From positions 1 to 15,160 of the forward strand of contig JBMZCV010000132.1 in the NCBI GenBank assembly GCA_049613665.1: a DNA stretch of 15,160 nucleotides, written 5' to 3'. The stretch is from JBMZCV01 sp049613665. Lineage in GTDB: Bacteria > Bacteroidota > Bacteroidia > Chitinophagales > UBA2359. Positions 1-6,499 of this stretch are shown here, one piece after another; within the stretch, counting starts at the first letter, position 1; the number at the start of each line of letters is the position of its first letter. Below the pieces are notes generated by a model, which saw only the letters and a list, made by a program, of their open reading frames with translations, was not told the origin of the DNA and searched no databases. The position numbers and the translations under genes are program-made.

Positions 1-42
1 ATAGTATGTTTCCCCTATCAAAAAAGGTTTCTTTTGTTAAAC

Positions 43-54
43 CGAGAATAGCTG
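43..54 (+). repeat. 12-bp dispersed intergenic repeat, copy 1
   Basis: CGAGAATAGCTG, identical to copies at 9092-9103 and 12757-12768, all on the + strand and all in intergenic DNA at gene 3' ends. This copy lies beyond the 3' end of the minus-strand flavin oxidoreductase gene. Flanking bases are not conserved among the copies. Function unknown. Confidence 0.5.
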
Positions 55-99
55 AGTACTACTATTACATGCTATAAAAACAAAAAATATTAAAAGTAA

Positions 100-123
100 A
101 TATCTCATAAGATATATTTTTTT
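100..123 (+). terminator. weak terminator-like hairpin
   Basis: ATATCT and AGATAT arms surround a CATA loop and are followed by a run of T on the + strand. It could end a transcript entering from beyond the left edge. The stem is only 6 bp and all but one of its pairs are A-T, so this is a weak call. Confidence 0.25.
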
Positions 124-196
124 ACATAAAAAAACAAATATAAAAAATCCCCTCAAAAAAACAAACCTAACAATTCATTTTCCCAAAACAAAAAAA

Positions 197-1282
197 CTAC
201 ACAACTTCCTCCACAAACCCAGTCCATCGGCTCATATAAGCCACAAATTTCTCTCCCAAACCCTCATTAACAAGATGTTCTTTCGAAACAGGCAATTTTA
301 TAGGTTCAAAATTTGGATTTTCGATAACTTTTGCTGGAAAATCATGATGAAGAATGCCAGACTTACCGATGGTTACAAAATCTACGCCTGCATTTAAAAT
401 TTCGCTAACTTCTTTGCCTCCGCTAATTTTTCCTGCTACGGTAAGCAATACATTTTTGTAATCTAAAGACGTGAAATGCTCCAATAAAGACATATTTTGA
501 TATGCTTCTTCTTCTGGCATTTTAAAACAATCCCACAAAGAAATGTCTAAAAAGTCGATTAAATCAGCGTCGATGAGTTGTTGACATATGGTTTTAATCT
601 CTTGAATTTCCATACCAAATCTTTCTGGCGACAGTCTTAGCCCAAGTAAAAAACCTTTGCCACAAGTCGCTCTTACGCCTTCGATAATTTCCAATATCAA
701 GCGAAACCGATTTTCTAAGCTACCACCATAAATATCGTCTCTTTGATTAATGGTTTTGCTCAAAAATTGTGTCAAAATATAACCATGAGCACCATGTATT
801 TCTACACCATCATAGCCGCTTTTTTTCGCTCTCACAGCCGCTGCTACAAAATCATCTTTTAGTTGCACAACTTCCTCTAGCGACAAAGCTCTTGTTCCAT
901 ATTTTTCGTGTGCCGACGGACAAACAGGTGCTTGATGTATCAATTTTTGAGGCGAACGCATACCTGCATGATGCAATTGTATCACAGCTACACTTCCATA
1001 TTCTTTGAGCTGTTTCGTCAATTTTTGATGGCCTGCAATGTGTTTATCCGAGAAAATACCGAGTTGGCCAGCAAAGCCTTTTCCCACTTCTTGCACATGA
1101 GATGCACAAGTCATCACTAAGCCAAATTGCCCTTTTGCTCTCATAACTAGCCAATGTAATTCATCGTCTGAAAGCTGTCCATCTTCGTGGCTTTGTGAGT
1201 TGGTCAAAGGTGCTAACATGAATCTGTTTTTCATAGTCACACCACAAGCAAATTGTATAGAAGTATTTGAATTTATAGACAT
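197..1282 (-). CDS. Old Yellow Enzyme-type NADH:flavin oxidoreductase
   Basis: Predicted FMN-dependent cytoplasmic ene-reductase, (beta/alpha)8 barrel, probably reducing activated alkenes with NAD(P)H; the physiological substrate cannot be told. Visible family motifs (numbered from the ATG at 1282) are LAPLT near residues 23-27, QLHHAG near 102-107, the substrate-binding pair H163-x-x-H166 with Y168 in HGAHGYILTQFLS, then the family signature NQRDDIYGGSLENR. The flavin-site residue is Thr27, as in classical OYE, rather than the Cys of the YqjM type. The reading frame is open to an ATG at 1339, but the first 19 residues are not family-like and the conserved fold starts just after MSINSN, so I chose 1282 (361 aa, normal length). 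It follows the DUF4157 gene on the same strand but is separated by a terminator-like hairpin, so it is probably transcribed alone. Confidence 0.9.
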   Translation of the reverse strand: MSINSNTSIQFACGVTMKNRFMLAPLTNSQSHEDGQLSDDELHWLVMRAKGQFGLVMTCASHVQEVGKGFAGQLGIFSDKHIAGHQKLTKQLKEYGSVAVIQLHHAGMRSPQKLIHQAPVCPSAHEKYGTRALSLEEVVQLKDDFVAAAVRAKKSGYDGVEIHGAHGYILTQFLSKTINQRDDIYGGSLENRFRLILEIIEGVRATCGKGFLLGLRLSPERFGMEIQEIKTICQQLIDADLIDFLDISLWDCFKMPEEEAYQNMSLLEHFTSLDYKNVLLTVAGKISGGKEVSEILNAGVDFVTIGKSGILHHDFPAKVIENPNFEPIKLPVSKEHLVNEGLGEKFVAYMSRWTGFVEEVV

Positions 1283-1404
1283 AATTTGTTTTTTTTCGCT
1301 AAAAAATTTGAAAATGCTTGCAATGATAAAACATTTCATTCATAAAAACAAACTTCATCAAGATAGAAATTTAAGAACTCCTACTATTCATACCACCTAA
1401 TAAC

Positions 1405-1469
1405 TAAGAGGCTGTTCAAATTTTGTTCTTCAGCTTTTCAGCATCAAAAAAAACTTGAACAGCCTCTTA
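1405..1469 (-). terminator. long-armed hairpin / inverted repeat between minus-strand genes
   Basis: Perfect 15-bp arms (1405-1419 and 1455-1469, core GAGGCTGTTCAA / TTGAACAGCCTC) surround a 35-nt loop, 13 nt past the DUF4157 stop codon. Position suggests termination of that gene. The long loop and the GAGGCTGTTCAA arms also resemble terminal inverted repeats of small transposon remnants, but I see no convincing target-site duplication. Confidence 0.55.
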
Positions 1470-1482
1470 CTATTGCTTATTA

Positions 1483-2979
1483 TTACTTAACTGTTACAAA
1501 ATAATATTTTCCTGCAGGAAACGACGTTGGAAAATTATGAAGTTGCCCATATTCATTCATTTGGGCTTGCTTTTCCAAAGTTAAATCTTGAACTCCTTTC
1601 GATTGAGTGGCATTGCCTGCTTGTCGTGCCATCGCTCCCATGTCTTTATCAATCATTTCTTGAAAATATAGATTAGTACTTCCTCCTCTGAGTGTACTTG
1701 TATTTACAACTTTTATTTTAGAAAGTACCCATTTTTCAGGCTTGTATTCCAACCACATTACTCCTGTTTGAGTATTTGTTTGAGAATGTGGTACAGTACT
1801 GTTAGACGAACTACGCTTTCCAACTTCTACTACCTGAGACTTAAATCTATCTACTGTTTTTTTGATTTGGGCTTTGTATGTGCTTGCATTTGTTAGTGCA
1901 GTTCCAAAAGCTAAGTAAGTGGTAGCTAATCCCAAATCTGTCAAGTTTGAGAGATTCACATCTGTTTTATCAAAACCATCTCTTGTTTCTGTTTTTAACT
2001 TTGCAATAAATGCGTCCATTTTGCTTATATCTGTTATCTTAGTATAATTATTTTTCAGAGCTTGTGTTCCAACTTTAGTTGCCATTCCTAAATGCGCATC
2101 TATTGTTCCTTCATCTAATAAAGAAAAGGTTTTTATGAAAAGCTCATTAGTAGCAGTTTTTGGTAGCTTGCTTGCCCTTTTTGCTAAGGCTTTTCCAGCT
2201 CCAGGAAGCAAATATCCAAGAGCAATGTCTGCTATAAGAAAAATAAACTCTTTTTGTGCATCAGTTGCATCATGTATTTCTGCCTTTACCTGTTCTGCTG
2301 CATCAATAAAATCTGTATAAGCCTTATCAATTCTATTTCCTGTTAGTCTTCTAAGCTCTACCCTTTCTTCTGGACTCAAACTCTTTTTTTGAATACCACT
2401 TCCCTTTCCTTTCACTACTGCTTGCTTGCCATTTGCAGCTATTTTTCCCATAGTATCAGCCTCTTTTTCCAAAGCACTTGACTCATTGACATACGCATTT
2501 TTTTGTTGAATATTAGCAGTCGCAGTTTCTTGTCGTTGCTGAACAACATGAGTCAATTCATGGCCAATTAATTCCTGTCCACTTTTACTTCCTGTATTAA
2601 ACTGTTTAGGAGCAAAGTGAATATTATTCCCTTGAGTATAAGCTAATGCTCCTAATTTCTGGGCAGAATCAGAATTTTCGTGAATATTTACATCTGAAAA
2701 ATCTGTTTGAAAACTATTTTCCATTTTGTTTTTTATACCATCTGGCAATGATTGACCATTAGAACCTTCTTTTGATGAGGCTTCTGTATTCTTTTTAGCC
2801 TGAATTTGATTGTTTTTTGAAGACAAATTGCTTTTTTGATTTTGCAATACAGGCGAAAAAAATGGTTTTTCAGCTTCTTGGGTTTGAGAAAAAAAACTCC
2901 CTTCACCATCTTTCTTAAAAAAAGGTCTTGAAGTATTTGAAGCTTTGCTATTTTTATTTTTTGATACTTTCATTAGCAT
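1483..2979 (-). CDS. DUF4157 (eCIS-core domain) protein with unknown C-terminal domain
   Basis: 498 aa. Residues 1-75 are a low-complexity, Ser/Asn/Lys-rich N-terminus with three FF motifs (RPFF at 18-21, GSFF at 27-30, KPFF at 38-41). Residues about 78-150 are a clear DUF4157 domain: it opens with LPDGIKNKME, continues with a DVNIHENSDSAQKLGALAYT-type stretch, and ends in the zinc-protease-like motif H140-E-L-T-H144. A downstream EKEAD (171-175) could supply a third zinc ligand. This domain is known from proteins associated with extracellular contractile injection systems and from polymorphic-toxin-like proteins. Residues 200-498 match nothing I recognise; they include a hydrophobic stretch near 244-266 (FIFLIADIALGYLLPG) and a likely beta-rich C-terminus ending YYFVTVK. 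No contractile-system genes and no obvious immunity gene lie beside it. A second ATG two codons in (2973) is an equally good start. Confidence 0.85.
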   Translation of the reverse strand: MLMKVSKNKNSKASNTSRPFFKKDGEGSFFSQTQEAEKPFFSPVLQNQKSNLSSKNNQIQAKKNTEASSKEGSNGQSLPDGIKNKMENSFQTDFSDVNIHENSDSAQKLGALAYTQGNNIHFAPKQFNTGSKSGQELIGHELTHVVQQRQETATANIQQKNAYVNESSALEKEADTMGKIAANGKQAVVKGKGSGIQKKSLSPEERVELRRLTGNRIDKAYTDFIDAAEQVKAEIHDATDAQKEFIFLIADIALGYLLPGAGKALAKRASKLPKTATNELFIKTFSLLDEGTIDAHLGMATKVGTQALKNNYTKITDISKMDAFIAKLKTETRDGFDKTDVNLSNLTDLGLATTYLAFGTALTNASTYKAQIKKTVDRFKSQVVEVGKRSSSNSTVPHSQTNTQTGVMWLEYKPEKWVLSKIKVVNTSTLRGGSTNLYFQEMIDKDMGAMARQAGNATQSKGVQDLTLEKQAQMNEYGQLHNFPTSFPAGKYYFVTVK

Positions 2980-3159
2980 GTTTTTTTAATGGAATATTAA
3001 GAATAAGTTGCTTACCTACAAAAACTAACATCTTGACTTTTTTAGCATATTTAGATATAAATCCGTATGTAAGTAGTCAGACAAAAATAAATATACATCT
3101 CGTTGGAGCTAACACGCTGATTTTCAATGCGTTAGCCACGAATCGACCGTTTATTAAAT

Positions 3160-3172
3160 AGTGCTTGGCACT
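3160..3172 (-). repeat. 13-bp palindromic repeat, copy 1
   Basis: AGTGCTTGGCACT, the exact reverse complement of the copy at 12679-12691. It has 5-bp arms around a 3-nt centre. A degraded relative (GTATTTGGTACT) follows at 3184-3195. Function unknown. Confidence 0.55.
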
Positions 3173-3235
3173 TATTTTAAGTCGTATTTGGTACTTAGTG
3201 TATTAAAAACATTTGTAATAATAAACTATTCTCCT

Positions 3236-3280
3236 AAAAAAAGCAGATTGTGTAATGCAAAAAATTGCAATTTGCTTTTT
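3236..3280 (+). terminator. terminator-like hairpin in a divergent gap
   Basis: AAAAAAGCA-G-ATTG pairs with CAAT-T-TGCTTTTT, with an inner GCAAAAAATTGC, and the stem ends in T on the + strand. No upstream + strand gene is present, so it would end an unannotated or lost transcript, or simply be a structured repeat. Confidence 0.35.
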
Positions 3281-3434
3281 CTAAAGAATATATGAAATTC
3301 ATTTAAAGTGTAAAACAACTTTAAGTAAATTGAAATTGCTCGCAGATGTATTAGTATTAGCAAATTTTTCGTTGTTTATTGTGTTACTCAGATAGACGCA
3401 AAATATCAAAAAATAAGTTATGGTAACTAAACAT

Positions 3435-3465
3435 TTTGCCAAAAAAAATGTATCTTATACATATG
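3435..3465 (+). promoter_or_regulatory. candidate promoter for the DUF1295 gene
   Basis: TTTG (3435-3438), a 19-bp spacer, then TACATATG (3458-3465). This matches the Bacteroidota consensus TTTG-N19-21-TAnnTTTG with one mismatch and lies 28 bp before the ATG. Confidence 0.4.
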
Positions 3466-3493
3466 TTTTTTTTTCGTTAAAAATGTTATTTAT

Positions 3494-4258
3494 ATGTTAA
3501 GTATATTTTCGCAAGTTGTGCTGCTTATTTTCATTTATATGTCGGTTATATTTCTCGTGGCCATGCTCAAAAAAGACAATGGCATTGTTGATATTGCGTG
3601 GGGAATCGGTTTTATTTTGGTAGCTTGGCTTTGTTATGATATGACGCAAGAAGTTTCGGCCAGAAAACTGCTCATCAATTTTATGGTAACGATTTGGGGA
3701 AGTCGCTTGGCCATTCACATTTTTTTGCGAAGCAGAGGCAAAGGCGAAGATTTTCGATACAAAAACTGGCGTAGAGAATGGGGCGATACCTTTGTTTGGC
3801 GTAGTTTTTTGCAAGTTTTTATGCTGCAAGGCTTTTTTATGTTCATTGTGTCGCTGCCTGTCATAATGACCAATGCTTCGAGTTCGCCAATGCTACACGG
3901 CCCCGATTTTTTCGCTCTATTTCTTTTTATTGTTGGTTTTTATTTTGAAGCTGTTTCAGATTATCAACTCGCCGAGTTTAAGAAAAACCCTGCTAACAAA
4001 GGTAAGATTATGACAAAAGGTTTGTGGCGATATTCTCGTCACCCAAATTATTTTGGCGAATCATTGATTTGGTGGGGGATTTTCGTTTTGTCGCTTCAGG
4101 CTATTTTTCCTTACATTTCCATCATTAGCCCTATCGTAATGACATGGCTTTTAACTCGTGTTTCTGGCGTGCCAATGTTGGAGGCGAAATACAAAAAAAA
4201 TCCGCAGTACAAAAAATATGCAGAAGAAACAAGTGCTTTTGTGCCTAGATTTTGGTAG
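3494..4258 (+). CDS. DUF1295 family membrane protein (steroid 5-alpha-reductase/isoprenylcysteine methyltransferase-like fold)
   Basis: 254 aa, the usual length for DUF1295. About six hydrophobic segments predict an integral inner-membrane protein: residues 4-24, 32-48, 58-77, 104-125, 138-155 and 191-221. Family motifs visible are the DNGIVDIAWG block (28-37), FRYKNWRREWG (87-97), and the C-terminal GLWRYSRHPNYFGE (176-189), which in related reductases and methyltransferases forms the nucleotide-binding part. SGVPMLE (224-230) and a closing F-V-P-R-F-W are also typical. The substrate is unknown; homology permits a lipid or isoprenoid-type reductase. The start follows directly after a promoter-like sequence. 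The YkgJ-like gene begins 47 bp downstream on the same strand, so the two are probably co-transcribed. Confidence 0.9.
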   Translation: MLSIFSQVVLLIFIYMSVIFLVAMLKKDNGIVDIAWGIGFILVAWLCYDMTQEVSARKLLINFMVTIWGSRLAIHIFLRSRGKGEDFRYKNWRREWGDTFVWRSFLQVFMLQGFFMFIVSLPVIMTNASSSPMLHGPDFFALFLFIVGFYFEAVSDYQLAEFKKNPANKGKIMTKGLWRYSRHPNYFGESLIWWGIFVLSLQAIFPYISIISPIVMTWLLTRVSGVPMLEAKYKKNPQYKKYAEETSAFVPRFW

Positions 4259-4305
4259 AGTTTAATAAGATTGAGTATCTTGCATTTTCACGAAAAAACA
4301 AAAAG

Positions 4306-4797
4306 ATGACAGCAATAAAAGAATGGGAAAAAAGACATAAGAAAGTAAGGCGAGAAAATGTGAAATATGTTAAAAGTTTGGCGAAAAAAAATAAGCGAAA
4401 AGGTTTAGATGAAATTGCTAACAAAATGCACAAAGAAGTTTTCAAAAAAGTAAGCTGCTTAGATTGTGCCAACTGTTGTAGCACTATTCCTCCAATTGTT
4501 ACGGCTACTGATTCTAAGCGAATAGCCAAACATTTGGGCATGAAATTAGTGACGTTTAAAGAAGAATATATCGTGGAAGATGAAGACGGTGATATGGTTA
4601 TCAATCAAACGCCTTGCCCTTTTTTGGAAAGCGACAAAACCTGTTATATCTATGATGTGCGACCGAAAGCTTGTCAGCAATATCCACATACCGACAATTC
4701 CGATTTCGTGCAGAACTTGCATTTACACGCTCAAAACGCTCAATATTGCCCAGCAGTTTTTCACATTTTGGAAAAAATGAAGGCAAATTTTGTGTAG
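4306..4797 (+). CDS. YkgJ-family cysteine-cluster protein
   Basis: 163 aa from the ATG at 4306. A basic N-terminal helical region (residues 1-48, rich in Lys/Arg/Glu) precedes the cluster C51-x2-C54-x2-C57-C58, followed by C104 (TPCPF), C113 (KTCYIYDVRPKAC), C123 and C148. This eight-Cys pattern and the CxxYxxRPxxC signature identify the YkgJ/UPF0153 group, thought to bind zinc or an iron-sulfur cluster; no reaction is established for most members. An in-frame TTG at 4252 overlaps the end of the DUF1295 gene, but the extra 18 residues are not family-like. It converges on the fic gene with only 34 bp between the stop codons and no visible terminator. Confidence 0.85.
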   Translation: MTAIKEWEKRHKKVRRENVKYVKSLAKKNKRKGLDEIANKMHKEVFKKVSCLDCANCCSTIPPIVTATDSKRIAKHLGMKLVTFKEEYIVEDEDGDMVINQTPCPFLESDKTCYIYDVRPKACQQYPHTDNSDFVQNLHLHAQNAQYCPAVFHILEKMKANFV

Positions 4798-4831
4798 ATT
4801 CATAATTTTTCTTTCATAATTCATCATTACT

Positions 4832-6184
4832 TTAAGTTCTCATTTCCACAATTTTCTGTTCTATAAATTGCGTATGTCGTTTTATTTCGGCTCTCACCAA
4901 ATTGTTTATTTCTCTTTCGGTGAGCTGCTCATTATAATATTTTTCTATCGCAAAATCATCATCTTTTGTGCAAACTTTATATTTCGTTTTCATAAAATAA
5001 ATGCTCATAGAAGAGTAAAAGCTAAAATTTTCAAAGCCTTGTTTTTCAAAAAAACTAAAACTATACGATAGATTTATGGCTTCCGTAAACTCGCCAATCA
5101 TGCGTTTTGCGGTAGCCAAAATCACATCGACAGCCGTTTCTCTGTTCCTCGCTCCTACTCGCTCACGCCCATTGATAAAGCAAGTGAAATATTTATACTT
5201 ATAGAACTTCGCCATTTTTTCGCTCTTATCCACATACATTTCCACTAGCGAAACGATGGATTCATCAAACAATTCGTGCAACACCTTTTCATTTCTTGTC
5301 GTATTGATTTCTTCGCCTACATATTTTATTTTCTGCTCTAAAAGTGCCAATGTCTTATCCAAATCATCATTATCCTCCTCAATACTTTTGCCTTTTGCCG
5401 CTTTTATCATCAATTCTAAAGAATGAATAAGATTTTCGGCAATGTAATGAATAAAAGCTTCCAAATTTCCAGCGTCAGCTAGTTGCAGCACTTCAAAATA
5501 ACGTCTTTTATCCGTTTGTTTTATAATAACAGGAGGAAAGCCAAAACGCATTAAAATAAAATTCATTAGCAAACGAGCTACTCTCCCATTTCCTGCATCG
5601 AAAGGACAAATGCGAAGAAATTTGTGATAAAATTGAGTCGCCAAAACGATAGCATTTGTTGTTGGTATATCAACCATTTTTTCGTTGTACCAAGCTATCA
5701 AATTTTGCATTTTTTCTGGCGTTTCGGCAGGTGTCGCAAACCAAAAAGACTCGCCTGTTACGGTTTGCATATTGTTGGGCAAACTTTTGTAAGTACCAAC
5801 ATTTACCTTTTTGTGAGTAATTTGGCCAGTAGCATTTATTTCCTCTACAAAAAAATCTGTTTGAAAAATCGAAATATGCAATTCTTTAATAAAGCTCTCT
5901 GTAATATGTTGCTCTTTTTTCGCTGTTTCAATGATTTGTTTTACAGTTTCATCATGGTTTTTCAATTCCAAATGGTCTTTCAAAGACTTGTTGGAAGCCG
6001 TCAGACCAAACAAAATCAAAGCTTTCGTTTCGGCAAATGACAAGGTATTTCCTTCCAAACTATTAGAATGAAAATTCCAATCTAGTCTAAACTTTTGCAT
6101 CACCCTTAGCCTATCTTCTTTTTTTAGCGGCCGCAAATTATCGAGCGTTAATTTCAATTGTATGGCTTTTTCGATAGGCTTCAT
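4832..6184 (-). CDS. Fic-family protein with Cys in place of the catalytic His
   Basis: 450 aa. The Fic fold is clear from residues about 30-260. An N-terminal S40-N-S-L-E44-G45 matches the inhibitory-helix motif (S/T)xxxE(G/N) of class II Fic enzymes, whose Glu pairs with the Fic-motif arginine. The flap region precedes FYHKFLRI, and the active loop reads C193-P-F-D-A-G-N-G-R201-V-A-R204. The canonical motif is HPFx(D/E)GNGRxxR, so the catalytic His is Cys and the acidic residue that binds metal is Ala (A197). Anion-binding GNGR and the second Arg are kept. Residues about 270-450 are a charged C-terminal extension I do not recognise. Active relatives add AMP or another phosphate-containing group to Ser/Thr/Tyr hydroxyls of targets; this one may be inactive, or use altered chemistry. 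The ATG at 6184 gives a normal family start (MKPIEKAIQ). No antitoxin-like gene is adjacent. Confidence 0.85.
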   Translation of the reverse strand: MKPIEKAIQLKLTLDNLRPLKKEDRLRVMQKFRLDWNFHSNSLEGNTLSFAETKALILFGLTASNKSLKDHLELKNHDETVKQIIETAKKEQHITESFIKELHISIFQTDFFVEEINATGQITHKKVNVGTYKSLPNNMQTVTGESFWFATPAETPEKMQNLIAWYNEKMVDIPTTNAIVLATQFYHKFLRICPFDAGNGRVARLLMNFILMRFGFPPVIIKQTDKRRYFEVLQLADAGNLEAFIHYIAENLIHSLELMIKAAKGKSIEEDNDDLDKTLALLEQKIKYVGEEINTTRNEKVLHELFDESIVSLVEMYVDKSEKMAKFYKYKYFTCFINGRERVGARNRETAVDVILATAKRMIGEFTEAINLSYSFSFFEKQGFENFSFYSSMSIYFMKTKYKVCTKDDDFAIEKYYNEQLTEREINNLVRAEIKRHTQFIEQKIVEMRT

Positions 6185-6219
6185 ATTTGTTTTTTTTAGC
6201 TGAATTTTAACTAAATGTT

Positions 6220-6300
6220 AGAAATGACATATTTCTTAAAAAACGATAAGTATTCAATTCTAATATTTGTCGCTTTTGATTAGAAAAATATGTCATTTCT
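6220..6300. repeat. inverted repeat upstream of the fic gene
   Basis: Perfect 15-bp arms, AGAAATGACATATTT at 6220-6234 and its reverse complement at 6286-6300, around a 51-nt centre; the match continues inward with one mismatch. It sits 36-116 bp upstream of the fic ATG and could be a leader hairpin, a pair of regulator half-sites or a MITE-like remnant. TTTAACTA occurs at 6206-6213 and 6300-6307, near both ends, but does not abut them cleanly. Confidence 0.55.
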
Positions 6301-6353
6301 TTAACTATTATATTTCTTTTTTAAGCAAAAAATTTAAATAGCTTATTTTTTCG

Positions 6354-6361
6354 CAAACATA
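6354..6361 (-). promoter_or_regulatory. candidate -7 box for fic
   Basis: On the minus strand this reads TATGTTTG, a full match to TAnnTTTG. No TTTG lies at the expected spacing. If used, the roughly 160-nt leader would include the whole inverted repeat at 6220-6300. Confidence 0.3.
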
Positions 6362-6437
6362 CAAAAAAATACGGCATAAAAACTGACTATGTTGTATTTC
6401 CTTAGCTATATTTTTTTTTTCATTAAATAAAAAAGCT

Positions 6438-6445
6438 TACATTTG
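6438..6445 (+). promoter_or_regulatory. candidate -7 box for thrA
   Basis: TACATTTG, a full match to TAnnTTTG, with a T-rich stretch but no exact TTTG about 19 bp upstream. Transcription would start near 6452, about 48 nt before the ATG at 6500. The box overlaps the in-frame TTG at 6443, which argues against that codon as the start. Confidence 0.45.
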
Positions 6446-6499
6446 CTAGTTTTTTACAAGAACCTACAAAAACACATTGTTTTTTTTAAAAATATAAAA

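Larger units (their letters stand above)
2980..3493. other. divergent intergenic region with small palindromes and a gene-remnant-like ORF end
   Basis: 514 bp between the DUF4157 and DUF1295 starts. It contains a bulged hairpin at 3108-3136 (GCTAAC...GTTAGC outer arms), the 13-bp palindrome at 3160-3172, a terminator-like hairpin at 3236-3280, and the DUF1295 promoter candidate. On the minus strand, TATTTTTG (3089-3082) could be the DUF4157 -7 box, without a clear -33 box. A + frame runs open to a TAG at 3159-3161, overlapping the palindrome; it has only a TTG start inside the DUF4157 gene, so I do not call it as a gene. Confidence 0.5.
6185..6499. other. divergent intergenic region fic / thrA
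   Basis: 315 bp, very AT-rich. It holds the inverted repeat at 6220-6300 on the fic side, a candidate fic -7 box at 6354-6361 and a candidate thrA -7 box at 6438-6445. I see no leader peptide rich in Thr/Ile codons, so no threonine-attenuation system of the enteric kind is evident. Confidence 0.5.

Noticed and set aside
3108..3136. GCTAAC...GTTAGC hairpin as an integron attC site
   Set aside because: The cores do not fit RYYYAAC/GTTRRRY and there is no integrase or cassette array.
2928..3161. + strand ORF ending in GANTLIFNALATNRPFIK
   Set aside because: It has only a TTG start inside the DUF4157 gene, no promoter, and its first third is the antisense of that gene. It is kept only as a possible remnant end.
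4252..4305. TTG-initiated extension of the YkgJ-family protein overlapping the DUF1295 stop
   Set aside because: The ATG at 4306 gives a normal family length and the additional residues show no family similarity.
6443..6499. TTG-initiated N-terminal extension of ThrA
   Set aside because: The family N-terminus MKVLKFGGTS starts at 6500, and the TTG overlaps the likely -7 promoter box.
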